The notes: generated by a model not told the origin, from the letters alone. 64,000 nucleotides of DNA from Pseudoflavonifractor intestinihominis (GCF_040096055.1 NZ_JBBMFK010000013.1:1-64000); one strand, 5' to 3'; shown: positions 1 through 9,363, counted from the stretch's first letter. Translations and numbers: made by a program.

Positions 1-411
1 ATGGCTCTTTTTATTTGCCATTGGGGTGCTCACTTTTTGAGTACCATTTGCTACATTTTCATTTTACCGAAAACAACGAAAAGCGGTTTTATTCTCTTAG
101 CCAAGGATCTTAAGAACAAGTATGGCATCCCTATTTTGATCGTTCGTCCCAAAGCAATGCTCACAAAAAACTATGTAAATGTCCCGCCAGAGATTGAACA
201 GGAGTTTCTTGCTGCGTTCGGTAATTATGCAACCCCGCTTGGTTTTGTCAGTGATCGGGTTGAGGCGAGCCGTAACCCCTCACGAGGATCAGACATCCGA
301 ATCAGAAATCATGGTAAGATTTATTCTGTTCAAATGGGGGAACTCTGGGAGAATCACTTTGCAAATTACTACTTTTGGAATGAGCCTCGACACGCTTACT
401 ACTTCCCGTGA
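1..411 (+). CDS. hypothetical protein, possibly 5'-incomplete
   Basis: An open frame runs from the first base to a TGA at 409-411 (136 codons). Because it is open at the window edge the true start may lie outside, and no ribosome binding site can be judged. The first 30 codons look less protein-like than the rest. The C-terminal half is polar and aromatic-rich and ends in RHAYYFP. I recognise no family. It lies upstream of a terminator and of a replication-initiator-like gene in the same direction, so it is probably part of the same mobile element. A short gene starting at an internal codon is equally possible. Confidence 0.4.
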   Translation: MALFICHWGAHFLSTICYIFILPKTTKSGFILLAKDLKNKYGIPILIVRPKAMLTKNYVNVPPEIEQEFLAAFGNYATPLGFVSDRVEASRNPSRGSDIRIRNHGKIYSVQMGELWENHFANYYFWNEPRHAYYFP

Positions 412-463
412 AATGCTCCGTCCCAGACAGCACATCAGATTAAAATTGAATACGACACCGCAG

Positions 464-512
464 AAGCGGCGTTCTCTGATCCCCTTGAGGGAGAAAAGGA
501 CGCCGCTTTTTT
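464..512 (+). terminator. intrinsic terminator
   Basis: AAGCGGCG (464-471) pairs with CGCCGCTT (501-508). An inner TTCTC/GAGAA pairing shortens the loop, and the run of T continues to 512. It would end transcripts coming from the gene at 1-411. Confidence 0.7.
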
Positions 513-541
513 GCGCCCAAAACCAGAAAGGAGGCGACGCC

Positions 542-775
542 ATGTATTTCACTTCCGGCAGCGACCGCGCCTTTGAACATCTCATGCAAGGCAAGCCCGG
601 TTTCGACCACTACGACAGCGGCGAGGCCGGAGCGCCGGAGGATTGCGGCGACTGCCGTTTCTACCGCCCCGGCTGGAAGTATCAGTTTTGCGTGTATGCA
701 GAGTGTCCCTACCAGCCGGGCAAGCTGACCGCCTACGACGCGGTTTTATTCCAAGTAAAAGGAGTTGACGACGAG
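542..775 (+). CDS. small Cys-rich mobile-element protein, fused in frame to the next gene
   Basis: ATG 542 follows AAGGAGG at a spacing of about 8, so translation very likely starts here. The product begins MYFTSGSDRAFEHLM, a start I associate with small proteins encoded just before DUF6017 genes in Clostridial conjugative elements. It carries a Cys set (CGDC, then C-x4-C in CVYAEC) that could bind zinc. No stop codon separates it from the gene starting at 776, which has its own GGAG ribosome binding site. The two frames are therefore continuous: either an in-frame fusion after stop-codon loss, or two products from one frame with an internal start. Function unknown. Confidence 0.6.
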
Positions 776-1186
776 ATGGCAGTTTTTCGTGTAGAGAAAA
801 ACCGGGGCTACACGGTGATGTCCAACCATCACCTGCGGAACAAAGACCTGTCCCTGAAAGCCAAGGGCCTGCTTTCGCAAATGCTGTCCCTGCCGGAAGA
901 TTGGGACTATACGCTGAAAGGCTTGTCCCTTATCAACCGGGAAAGCATCGACGCCATACGGACAGCGGTGTGGGAGCTGGAAAAGGCCAGGTACATCACC
1001 CGCCAGCAGAACCGGGACGGCAGGGGCAAGATGGCCGACATGGTTTATACCATCTACGAACAGCCCCAGCCCCGGCCAGAGGCAGCACAGGGAGAACAGC
1101 CGGGATTGGAAAACCCGGTGTTGGAAAATCCAACATCGGATAATCCAACGTCGGAAAACCCGGTATCGGGAAATCCAATGCATATG
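776..1186 (+). pseudogene. DUF6017-type replication initiator A-like protein, 3' truncated
   Basis: ATG 776 is preceded by AAAGGAG at a good distance. The N-terminal 95 residues (MAVFRVEKNRGYTVMSNHHL onward, with LPEDWDYTLKGLSLINRES) are a winged-helix replication-initiator-like domain typical of DUF6017 proteins in Firmicutes integrative elements. After it comes a low-complexity linker of repeated ENP/DNP units. The normal C-terminal domain is absent: at about 1180-1190 the sequence changes to the antisense of another gene (the WYL-type regulator at 1187-1630). The frame then runs through foreign sequence to a stop at 1843. The coordinates mark only the recognisable part. Probably non-functional, although the DNA-binding domain is intact. 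Confidence 0.7.
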
Positions 1187-1630
1187 GATGGCGGTCTGGA
1201 TAGCGTCAATGGCATAGTAGATGGCCTCGTTGTCCGGCTTGGTTGTACCCTCCATATAGACGGGGCGGTTCAGATGTCCCGCATTGTGGACGCTGGTAAG
1301 CCGGCCGAGCTTTTGGAGCAGGGCCGCACTCTTCTTCTCCGTGACAAGGTGGGAGGACGCCACAGCGTCCGCCAGCAGCTTCAGTTCCGGCAGTTCAAAA
1401 ATACGGGAACCGATGAAGTAGCGGTTCTGTTTGCTTTTCACGCGGATAATATCGTGGCCGGCGTCCAGCAGGAGCTGGACATCTCCGTACACATTCTTCC
1501 GGTTGGCACGGATGCCCGCATCCTTCCAATATCTCAGAATGTCCGCACCGGATACGAAATGGGTTTCATCCGTCTGTTCATACAGCAGCTTCAGCAGCAG
1601 GAGCAGGCGGCGTTGGTTATTGCTCGTCAT
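1187..1630 (-). pseudogene. WYL-family HTH regulator, 3' truncated
   Basis: ATG 1630 on the minus strand follows GGAGG at spacing 5. The product begins MTSNNQRRLLLLLKLLYEQT and has the DeoR/YafY-like N-terminal winged helix (SGADILRYWKDAGI, NVYGDVQLLLDAGHDI) followed by the connector (IFELPELKLLADAVASSHLV). This is the usual front half of WYL-domain regulators such as the PafC/YafY group. It stops being recognisable after DAIQTAIH, just where the WYL ligand-binding domain should begin, because the DNA joins the opposite-facing DUF6017 gene. The open frame continues to 746 only as antisense of that gene. It may still bind DNA but lacks the effector domain. Confidence 0.7.
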
Positions 1631-1695
1631 AGGCGCCTCCTCATACGGAGAAAGGGGGACGGCGAACCGCTCCCCTCTCCTTTGCTCTCAATGAT

Positions 1696-4600
1696 TCACT
1701 TTTCTGCGTACTGCTCACAAAACCGCGTGAACATAGCTGCCGCCTGCGCTCTCGTGGCCTGCCCCTGCGGGGAGAGGGTGCTTTCACTGGTGCCGGTCAC
1801 AATACCCGTGGCGTTGGCCCAGTCCATGGCCTCCAGCGCATAAGAGGAAACCTGGCCGTAGTCCGCATATTCCCGGATGGCCATGCCGCCCTGGGTGGTG
1901 TCATAGCCCATGTACTGGGCATAGCGGTACATCATGACGGCCATCTGCTCCCGATTGATAGGGGCATTGGGGCCGAAGGTAGCATCGTCATAGCCGCCCG
2001 CAATGCCGTTTAGCCGCGCCCAGTAGACCGCTGTGCCGTAATAGGCCGTGGCGTCCACATCGGCAAAGGGGTAGCCCCAAATCTTGTCCTCCATGTCGGG
2101 GCTTCCTGCCATACGCCAGAGGATGGTGACGATCATGCCCCGGCTGGTAGTACCCTCCGGGCTGAACGTGGTGGCACTCGTTCCATTCATCAGGCCGTTT
2201 TGGTAGACAAACTTCACATCATTGAAAAACCAATCGTTTTCGGAAACATCGGTAAACGGGTTTTCAAATCCTGTACCCGGATTTTCCTTGATTTCTTCCC
2301 AGCCCGCATAAACCGTCGTGTTGCGGGTAAGGCGTATACTCGTGATTTTTTCCGTCAAATTCTCGTCTGCATACCAGCCTGTAAACTCGTAGCCCTCGCG
2401 GGTCGGGGTATAGTCGGTGAGGTCGATTGTCGTATACTCGGCGCGTCGAATGGAACTAATCTCGCTGCCGCCGTTTGTTTCAAAGGTCAGGCGGTAATAA
2501 TCCGTCGTACTCCCGCCACCGCCAATATACCGCCAATTTGCCGTAATTGTTGTGTCGGCTGCGGGCATGGTAAAGGTGGTGCTTGCGCTGGAAGCGTCGG
2601 CAAAGGTGCCGCCATCGGAAGATGTCCAGCCATTAAAGCGGTAATTGCTGCGGCTTCCCGCATTGATGTTGACAACCTCACCTGCGGGATATGTGCCGCC
2701 TGTCGTGCCGCCTGTCGTGCCGCCGCTGCCGCCGTTTAAGTCGACTGTGAGTGTGTAGGTTTTCGGAACTACGGTGTAGGCAGGTATCTCGATTTTCAGA
2801 CTTTGGCTCACATTCCCCGCCGCGTCTTTCGCCACAATGTAAATGTCCTTTGCTGCTGTATCTGTAAGATCGCTGATGGAAATGGTATTCGGTCCGCTAA
2901 TACAGGTAGTCCCATCCCCGGTGGTGTCTATGGTCGGGGCGGTATCGCCGCTTTCCACGACTGCATAGTAATAGGTGCCAGCTTCGCTGCTGGTAAACTT
3001 CACCGTTGCGGAAGTTTCGCTGGTGCGGGTTGCTGTGCCAGCGGTCAGTGTCGGGGCGGTGGTGTCAAGCACATCGATCAGTTGGCTGGCGTAGTCCGTC
3101 AGCTTGGTGTCATCGTTTTCCTCGCCGTTGTACTGCTCGTTGAACACATACAGCTTTGTATCATTGTCTAATGTTACACCCGCAGGGATCGTAAGACTTG
3201 CCGTTCCACTTGCGCCATTGGTCGTGCCGTCCAACTGTAAAATGCGCCCGTAGTAGGTGATTGCGCCATTGTCTACGATCACAGCGGAAATGTATTCATT
3301 TGTCCCTGTTTCTGCATCGGAGTAGGAAAATGTGATTGTGTTGTTGCTAATCACCGCATTGGAAATAGAAAAATTGCGGGTGCTGTCTAACAGCGTCAAT
3401 TTCCATTCGTTGCCGTCGTAATTGCCTATCGCCGTCAAACCGCTGTCCATGCCGCTTGCGGATTTGCCGCCTGCGGCGGCAGATGTGAAGAGGACAGATT
3501 CCAGATCTAAATTAAAAGCGGGACGAACGGCGTAGAGATAGAGGAACACAATACCGCCGTTGCTACCCACGCCGCCGATGTCAGTCACAAGCGCCGCGAT
3601 TTTATCATAGTTGCCGGGGGAGCGCAGCCACCAGTTGTCGGCTTCGCCGACACCGTACATATCGCCACCGATTTTCCCGCCGCCTGCTACATAGGCGGTA
3701 TTGGTCGCGATACGGCTGCTGTTATCGGCAAAATAGCTGCTGTTCTGCGCTTCCGCAATCGACAAAAGAAAGATTTTATCGGTGTTGTTGCCGCCCTCTA
3801 TACTTCCGTTATCGTCATTGACAACGGTTGTATCCGCGATCGCCCCCTGCTCTTTCTCCGAAAAAGCGGTGCCGATAAAATTATCGCTTGTATAATCCGT
3901 ACCGCTGTCGCCGCCGATGTTTTCAGACGCGCCGTACCCATTGAGCCAGGAGCGCATGGTGCTCTTTTCCCATGTGACGCTTTCACTATCCGTGTGATAC
4001 TGAAATACATCCAGATTTTGGTCGGAAAGCAGGAACAGCTGCCCGCTGGCGTTGGACAGCACCCGCCATTTGACGGGGTCTATATAATAATACGGACCTT
4101 GTCCATTTTTGTTGGCTGTGTCCGACTTGATCCAGTCCACGCCTTCCGTGCCGTCAGGCTCTGTGCTTCCGTCGCTGCTCTGCTGATAGGTGCCAAAATA
4201 AATGTTGTCTGCCTGTCCGCCGCTGATGTTTGCGACAGTTCCGCTGTCCACAAGCTGGATTGCCTTGCCGGTGTCAATTCCCGGTGCAGCAGCTTCCTCA
4301 ACGGTGAGAGCAACCTCTGCAAAGGCGCTGGCATAATCGGTCATGTAATCGCCGTTATACTGCTCGCTGAACACATTAAGGGTATACTTCCCGGCTGCAA
4401 GGGAATCCGGAATTTTTATTTCCACTTGTCCGTTTGCACTGTCCGGCTGTGCAACTCTCCCATAGTACAGGGTGCTGCCGTTGCTGTCTGCAATGATGAC
4501 AGAGATATATTCATTTGTTCCGGTGGTCGCCCCGGTGTAATTCAGCGTAATGGTACCGCCGGGGGCCCCGCTGACGGTTTGTTCCGTCACGGCAAAACTA

Positions 4601-5478
4601 CGGCTTTTGTCTAAAAGCGTCAATTTCCACTCGTTGTCGGCATAATTGCCTATCGCCGTCAACCCGCTGTCCATGCCATTAGCGGATTTGCCGCCTGCGG
4701 CGGCAGATGTGAAGAGGACAGAGGTCAGATTTAAATTAAAAGCGGGACGAGCAAAAGCGGGACGAGCATCCCTGTCTTTGTTCACGAGGTAAGAGGTCAC
4801 ATAACCTTCAGGGTGGACCACGCCCGCATAGGGCAGGTCGCTGATGTTGCTCGCGCGAGGCGAGCGGAGCCACCACACACCGGCGCTGTCGCCATAACAG
4901 GCGATACGCGCCGCGTCATCGGTAAAGCCGTATCCGTCGTTTTCCGCTTCCTGCGCCGAGAGGAAAAACACCTTGTCCCCGTTCAGGATATTTTCAGACG
5001 CTTCAAACGGAAAGCTACATGTGCTGCTTGTAAACCCATCATCGCTTTTCGTAGTGGCAAGTACCGCGCTCTGTTCGCCTGTGGAAAAATTATCGCTGCA
5101 AAAATTCTGGCACCACGTTTGCGCGTTGCTGCCATGCCATGCGCTGCTGTACGGGGAAGATTCATCAAAATATACACCTCCGTTAGTACCGCTGCCTAAC
5201 AGGACGTCGGAGAGCAGGAACAGCCCTGTGCCACCTGTATTGGTCTGGTCGTCCAGCACCCGCCATTTGATCGGGCCGGAAGTGGTGTGGTTGTCCGGCG
5301 CAGACCAGTTGCCGTAATAGATATAGTCGTAGCCTTTTGTGCTGTCATAGCCGCTGATCCCACTTGTCCCCAGCATAATGGTTTTGTCACCGTCTGCCGC
5401 AAACGCCGTTGTCGGCATAAGCCCTGCAACAAGGCAGATTGCAAGCAGTAAACTTAATATTCTGCTTTTTGGTTTCAT
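1696..5478 (-). CDS. secreted surface protein with two DUF6273 modules and three C-terminal SLH domains
   Basis: Start chosen at ATG 5478 (AGGAGG, spacing 7) rather than at the in-frame ATG at 5505, since it gives a clean signal peptide: Lys/Arg, then LSLLLAICLVAGLMP and a cut near AFA-ADG. The 1260-residue product has two large related modules (about residues 30-240 and 410-640). Each is a DUF6273-type fold with WWLRSP and RPAFNL motifs, followed by an all-beta repeat starting FTSAAAGGKSA. Then come beta-rich and InlB-type repeats (GYEFTGWYADENLTE) and three SLH domains at the end (DVSENDWFFNDVKFV, ATRAQAAAMFTRFCEQY). SLH domains bind pyruvylated secondary cell-wall polymer, so the protein should sit on the cell wall. 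The ligand of the DUF6273 modules is unknown. It is the last gene of a minus-strand group but 185 bases from the next upstream gene. Confidence 0.88.
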   Translation of the reverse strand: MKPKSRILSLLLAICLVAGLMPTTAFAADGDKTIMLGTSGISGYDSTKGYDYIYYGNWSAPDNHTTSGPIKWRVLDDQTNTGGTGLFLLSDVLLGSGTNGGVYFDESSPYSSAWHGSNAQTWCQNFCSDNFSTGEQSAVLATTKSDDGFTSSTCSFPFEASENILNGDKVFFLSAQEAENDGYGFTDDAARIACYGDSAGVWWLRSPRASNISDLPYAGVVHPEGYVTSYLVNKDRDARPAFARPAFNLNLTSVLFTSAAAGGKSANGMDSGLTAIGNYADNEWKLTLLDKSRSFAVTEQTVSGAPGGTITLNYTGATTGTNEYISVIIADSNGSTLYYGRVAQPDSANGQVEIKIPDSLAAGKYTLNVFSEQYNGDYMTDYASAFAEVALTVEEAAAPGIDTGKAIQLVDSGTVANISGGQADNIYFGTYQQSSDGSTEPDGTEGVDWIKSDTANKNGQGPYYYIDPVKWRVLSNASGQLFLLSDQNLDVFQYHTDSESVTWEKSTMRSWLNGYGASENIGGDSGTDYTSDNFIGTAFSEKEQGAIADTTVVNDDNGSIEGGNNTDKIFLLSIAEAQNSSYFADNSSRIATNTAYVAGGGKIGGDMYGVGEADNWWLRSPGNYDKIAALVTDIGGVGSNGGIVFLYLYAVRPAFNLDLESVLFTSAAAGGKSASGMDSGLTAIGNYDGNEWKLTLLDSTRNFSISNAVISNNTITFSYSDAETGTNEYISAVIVDNGAITYYGRILQLDGTTNGASGTASLTIPAGVTLDNDTKLYVFNEQYNGEENDDTKLTDYASQLIDVLDTTAPTLTAGTATRTSETSATVKFTSSEAGTYYYAVVESGDTAPTIDTTGDGTTCISGPNTISISDLTDTAAKDIYIVAKDAAGNVSQSLKIEIPAYTVVPKTYTLTVDLNGGSGGTTGGTTGGTYPAGEVVNINAGSRSNYRFNGWTSSDGGTFADASSASTTFTMPAADTTITANWRYIGGGGSTTDYYRLTFETNGGSEISSIRRAEYTTIDLTDYTPTREGYEFTGWYADENLTEKITSIRLTRNTTVYAGWEEIKENPGTGFENPFTDVSENDWFFNDVKFVYQNGLMNGTSATTFSPEGTTSRGMIVTILWRMAGSPDMEDKIWGYPFADVDATAYYGTAVYWARLNGIAGGYDDATFGPNAPINREQMAVMMYRYAQYMGYDTTQGGMAIREYADYGQVSSYALEAMDWANATGIVTGTSESTLSPQGQATRAQAAAMFTRFCEQYAEK

Positions 5479-5662
5479 GGTCTGTCCTCCTGTCCTTTTC
5501 TTCACACCTTTGATTTTATTCTATCGCGGGTTTTTCTCCCGTAATATCCCTTTTCTCTCTTTTCGGGGCTTTCGTCAAGACAAAGTTCCCATATACCTTA
5601 GCAGCTTCCTGCCCCATTTTTTTACCATTTTCTCCACTCCTTCCTTTCTGTCAATTTCAGTG

Positions 5663-6847
5663 TCAGACCAGCGGATCTATAATCGGATTTTTGGAGGTAA
5701 ACCGGTGCCCGTTCAACTCCATATCCAGCGCGACAGTCGCCTTGGCATCGGCGGAAATGGGCTGCGGCAGTGTGGCGGTGATCACTCGGATATAATCTGT
5801 GACAGTCTCCACCTCATCCGGAGTATCCATATGGGACACCTGGCTTTCCTCTGTTTCATCCGCAACCGTGTAGTTTTCCTGTGGGATGGGCTGGCCGTCC
5901 ACGAACACCGTCACGCTGACCGTCTCGCCCGCAGCGTCTTCCGGCGCGCCGCAAACCACGGGGATGAAATCCTCGCCCAGCAAGTTATACAGCCGGACCT
6001 TCACCGCGCCGGCATCCTTTTCGTACCGCACGGATATGGAGCTCGGGCCGTCTCCCATATGCTCGGACGCGTATTCCTCGCTTTCTCCGTCTGTCCGCTC
6101 GATGGTCAGTGTGAACGCAAAGTCAGGGAAAGCGCCCTCGCCGTTGGCCGCCCAGTAGGCTTCAAAATCCGGTACATAATTATAATATGTAGTGCTATAA
6201 TGCCCGGTCTTAATATCCTCCTGGGGAATACCGGCACCAAATTGATCTTCATAGTATGTTTCTCCTGAAATCTGATCGAACATGGTGATCTTGGCCGATG
6301 AAATGGTCTCAGGATCCGCCAGGGTCACATCGATCAGGCCGTAAGAGCCGCCTATGGTAGCGGTGTAAATGGAGCTTTCCTCTTTAGGCTCTGGGGGCAG
6401 TTCCTCTGCTGATGGCGGAACCTGCATAGAATTATCATTAGGCTGTACTTGCGTTGCATCGTCGGGTGGGTCTGGGGGCAGTTCCTCTGCTGATGGCGGA
6501 ACCTGCATAGAATTATCATTAGGCTGTACTTGCGTTGCATCGTCGGGTGGGATAGAAGAGGTCATATCTCCAGCTTCTGGCAATCCGGCCTCATACACCG
6601 CAACGGCCAACAATATCAGCGAGAACAACATAGTTGCCATACGCCATATGTTCTTGCGCTTCATCCTAAACGAATTGTTTTTTCCGCTGCTGTGAAACTC
6701 AGGAGGTAACGGTGCGCGTTCTGGTCCAGGAGAAGGTTCCGGCGGGATCATATACTCCTCTGGCAGAGGAAATTGTTCAGGTAAAGTATCCTCTGACGGA
6801 AGCTTATGCTCTAAAGGCGGCTCATGCCGCACATCTTTCCTTTTCAT
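5663..6847 (-). CDS. single-pass membrane protein with proline-rich repeats and beta-rich extracellular domain
   Basis: 394 residues. A charged, proline-rich cytoplasmic stretch (residues 1-60) is followed by one membrane helix (about 70-86, MATMLFSLILLAVAVY). An extracellular linker holds two identical 27-residue repeats (PPDDATQVQPNDNSMQVPPS and following), encoded by a perfect 81-base tandem duplication. The remaining 240 residues look all-beta and acidic, without a family I recognise. The start ATG lies 3 bases after the MscS stop codon with only a weak ribosome binding site, which suggests translational coupling. Function is unknown; an envelope-associated role is inferred from topology and neighbours. 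Confidence 0.75.
   Translation of the reverse strand: MKRKDVRHEPPLEHKLPSEDTLPEQFPLPEEYMIPPEPSPGPERAPLPPEFHSSGKNNSFRMKRKNIWRMATMLFSLILLAVAVYEAGLPEAGDMTSSIPPDDATQVQPNDNSMQVPPSAEELPPDPPDDATQVQPNDNSMQVPPSAEELPPEPKEESSIYTATIGGSYGLIDVTLADPETISSAKITMFDQISGETYYEDQFGAGIPQEDIKTGHYSTTYYNYVPDFEAYWAANGEGAFPDFAFTLTIERTDGESEEYASEHMGDGPSSISVRYEKDAGAVKVRLYNLLGEDFIPVVCGAPEDAAGETVSVTVFVDGQPIPQENYTVADETEESQVSHMDTPDEVETVTDYIRVITATLPQPISADAKATVALDMELNGHRFTSKNPIIDPLV
6390..6551. repeat. perfect 81-bp tandem duplication
   Basis: Bases 6390-6470 and 6471-6551 are identical over all 81 positions and in frame with the membrane-protein gene, so the protein gains a second 27-residue Pro/Asp-rich linker unit. Complete identity points to a recent event or to ongoing slippage. 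Confidence 0.97.
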
Positions 6848-6850
6848 AGC

Positions 6851-7738
6851 CTATCTGCTGTGAACATCCAACTGCGGGAAGGGGCACTCCACTCCCAGCC
6901 GACGGAAGCCTAGCAACAGCTCTCGATTGAGGATTCGGATTGCTGAGTAGATATCTTTCTCTCTCACATCCACACAAAAACGCAGTATAACAGCGCTGTC
7001 GGCCAGACTTTGCACACCCAAGTAGACAGGCCCCGCTTTCATTGCATCACTATGTGCTTTGTAGATCTCATCAAGCAGCCCTGGAAGAGCTGCCTCCAAG
7101 TCTTCCAAGTCGGTCTTGTAGGGAATAGGTATATCGCAAATAGACTTTGAGACGCGATCAGATCGATTTAAAATGTTGCGCATATCCGCGTTATTGATGA
7201 CTTTGATGTTCTCGCTGGCATCGGTAATTGATGTCGTGCGAATGCCAATATCGGTCACTGTCCCACGAAATCCCCCTATCTCCACAATGTCTCCCACGTT
7301 GTATTGATTTTCAAAGAGCATAAATAGGCCAGTTACAAGATCAGTAATAAGACTCTCTGCACTGAACCCAACGATCAACGTCAGTACCCCTACGCTGGCC
7401 AATACCACCGTAATATTTACTCCAATGATCGTCAGGCCCCAACAGAGTATAACGATGGCAGCTGCGTATTTCAACAGGCTGCGGATAATTGTAATCACCG
7501 ACCGGGCACGATGTGCCTCTGGCTTGCAATATCCCAAGATAAGCTCTACCAGGTATTCCACGAACAGTACCCCTGCCATCATGATAACAAGGCGCAGCAA
7601 CACATCGGCACTAAACGCCCAACTGGAAGCAAGCGCATCTGGTTGTATTGCCCCAGTTAAAAAACCGGTAATTATCGCAGCGACTAGTACCACTGCCAAG
7701 ATCAAAAGCTTTATTACTCCTGCACGTTTCTTATCCAT
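6851..7738 (-). CDS. MscS-family small-conductance mechanosensitive channel
   Basis: 295 residues with AGGAGGAT 6 bases before the ATG. Three to four membrane helices occupy about residues 8-140. The pore helix region (VVLASVGVLTLIVGFSAESL) is followed by the signature GLFMLFENQYNVGDIVEIGG and by the beta domain (GTVTDIGIRTTSI) of MscS. The soluble C-terminal alpha/beta vestibule is complete (VREKDIYSAIRILNRELL). Such channels release solutes on hypo-osmotic shock. The gene overlaps the upstream small gene by 8 bases and is followed after 3 bases by a membrane protein, so this is an envelope-related operon. Confidence 0.93.
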   Translation of the reverse strand: MDKKRAGVIKLLILAVVLVAAIITGFLTGAIQPDALASSWAFSADVLLRLVIMMAGVLFVEYLVELILGYCKPEAHRARSVITIIRSLLKYAAAIVILCWGLTIIGVNITVVLASVGVLTLIVGFSAESLITDLVTGLFMLFENQYNVGDIVEIGGFRGTVTDIGIRTTSITDASENIKVINNADMRNILNRSDRVSKSICDIPIPYKTDLEDLEAALPGLLDEIYKAHSDAMKAGPVYLGVQSLADSAVILRFCVDVREKDIYSAIRILNRELLLGFRRLGVECPFPQLDVHSR

Positions 7739-8081
7739 ATTTATCCTCCTGCGGCATTATTATAGCAGCGCGATTATTCATCAAAAGCTCGTTTTCCAGA
7801 TATTGTACGATTCGATCCATCACAGCGGTCATGGCCCGCTCTTTTCCCTGCTCAGACAATCCCACGCAGGACTGCAGCATGGTGACCTTCAGCTCGGTCC
7901 CCATCTCTTGCTCCTCGGCAGAGATAGAAAAGGTGCTGAGATTGCCGTATACCTCCGCTTTGGCCACGACCGTGTCCTCTTTCTTTTGATAAGGCACTCT
8001 TTCGCCGTCCAGCACGTCATAAATTCCAAGGAGCACATACCGACGGACATATGGGATGATCTTCGAGATGCTATAATTCAT
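7731..8081 (-). CDS. hypothetical cytoplasmic protein, 116 aa
   Basis: ATG 8081 follows AGGAGGAG at spacing 7. The protein is soluble, without signal or membrane helix. It has an N-terminal basic helix (KIIPYVRRYVLLGIYDVL), a central acidic beta segment and a C-terminal helix. I recognise no family. Its 3' end overlaps the MscS start by 8 bases, so the two are probably translationally coupled. It lies between a lipoprotein gene and a mechanosensitive channel in one minus-strand unit; a role in envelope stress is only a guess from position. Confidence 0.7.
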   Translation of the reverse strand: MNYSISKIIPYVRRYVLLGIYDVLDGERVPYQKKEDTVVAKAEVYGNLSTFSISAEEQEMGTELKVTMLQSCVGLSEQGKERAMTAVMDRIVQYLENELLMNNRAAIIMPQEDKYG

Positions 8082-8141
8082 TCACGCTCCTCCTGTTCGT
8101 TAAAAAAATGCAGCTACCTGTCGTTGTAAGCAGGGCAGTTT

Positions 8142-9293
8142 TCACTCAATATAGCCGCTGATGGGCTGTACGTACATCTCGTCTTCCGTCACCGGCTGAT
8201 AGCGCTCCCCAGAATAGCTGTCGCTCCAGCCGTTCTCCGCCCGGTAGATATCACCTGTTTCCGTGTCGTAAACGCGCTCATATCCCAATGTGGCGTCGCT
8301 CTGCTTCTGGCTCTGGATGTCCACGCTGGTGTCTCGCGCCTTCCAGGAAGACATGATCCCGTTCAGCACCTCGTTTGCATTTCGGCTGAAGTCCATGGCC
8401 TGCTGTACCACTTCCTGCCCCGCCTGGATGGTGGCGTTTACAAAGTTTTCCGAGTACTCCAGTGTGCCGAGGCTCTCGGTCAAAATGCCCTCCCACTCAA
8501 CGAAGGTGTCCTTGGCCGCTGTGACCGCCATGATGTTATACGCCATATAATACCCGCCGTCCGCCTGGGGGAGCTGGTAGCCTACCGGCGGGCCGGCCGC
8601 GATGGGAACACTGCCAAAATCCACGACCGACGCGGCAAACATCCCCTCTCCCTCTCTGCCGTCTTCGGTGAAGGTGGCCCGCAGCAGCTCATCGCCCAGC
8701 GCGTAGGCGCTCAGGCTGCCGGTGGACGGGAAACGCTCGGTCACAGTGAAGGCCTCAAACTGGGGGAAGGTATAGCCGGCATAGCCGGGGCCATATTGGG
8801 CGGCAAAGTCGGCGTACTGCGGGAAGATCTGATAAAAATTCTCTGTAGATGGGCTGGACAGCACGGGAGCCTGGGCAAATATCTGCATATCAGGCATACC
8901 GGTCACGCCGGAATAATAGGTCCAGGCGTCCTTTCCCTCCTGACTGTGGAGCAGGATATCCGCCTTCAAGAGAACGAACATCTGATTGAGGGGCTCAGCG
9001 GGGTCCTGAATCCGGATGGAGTGATACATCCCTGTACCGCCGCTGGTGACCGTCCAGCCCTTGGGAATCTGGATGCTGAAATCTGGGGTTTCATACAGTT
9101 CCAAATCCACAGTCCTGGCCGCCGTTTCCGTGATCGACACCGCGGGTTCCCGGGAAGATGGGGCAGGCTCCGATGTTATCTGACCATCTCCCTTCGGCAC
9201 GCTTTCGCTCTCCGGTTCGTTTCCCGGACCGCCGCAGGCAGTCAGGCCAAACAGGAGCAGCAGGGCCACTAAAATAGATCCTGTTTTTCTCAA
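8142..9293 (-). CDS. secreted lipoprotein, TTG start
   Basis: The start is a TTG at 9293, eight bases after AAGGAGG. An ATG at 9300 is in another frame and only about two bases from the ribosome binding site. The product begins with Arg-Lys, a hydrophobic stretch and the lipobox LTAC-G (Cys about residue 20), so it should be lipidated by Lgt and cut by Lsp. A Ser/Glu/Pro-rich linker (about 21-60) leads to a 300-residue globular domain with features of PsbP/DUF1795-like extracytoplasmic proteins (YETPDFSIQIPKGWTVTSGG), a resemblance I hold loosely. It is first in the minus-strand envelope operon (8142 down to 5663). No enzyme motif seen. Confidence 0.82.
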   Translation of the reverse strand: MRKTGSILVALLLLFGLTACGGPGNEPESESVPKGDGQITSEPAPSSREPAVSITETAARTVDLELYETPDFSIQIPKGWTVTSGGTGMYHSIRIQDPAEPLNQMFVLLKADILLHSQEGKDAWTYYSGVTGMPDMQIFAQAPVLSSPSTENFYQIFPQYADFAAQYGPGYAGYTFPQFEAFTVTERFPSTGSLSAYALGDELLRATFTEDGREGEGMFAASVVDFGSVPIAAGPPVGYQLPQADGGYYMAYNIMAVTAAKDTFVEWEGILTESLGTLEYSENFVNATIQAGQEVVQQAMDFSRNANEVLNGIMSSWKARDTSVDIQSQKQSDATLGYERVYDTETGDIYRAENGWSDSYSGERYQPVTEDEMYVQPISGYIE

Positions 9294-9363
9294 ATTTCAT
9301 TTCCTCCTTATACAGCGACTGCCTGGCCTGAGCGTCCCACACCGCTGCGGACGGGGTGGACGC

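Noticed and set aside
179..1843. A 554-codon open frame across both halves of the first region
   Set aside because: It fuses the Cys-rich gene, the DUF6017 remnant and antisense of the WYL regulator. Protein-like only up to about 1186, so it was split into remnants.
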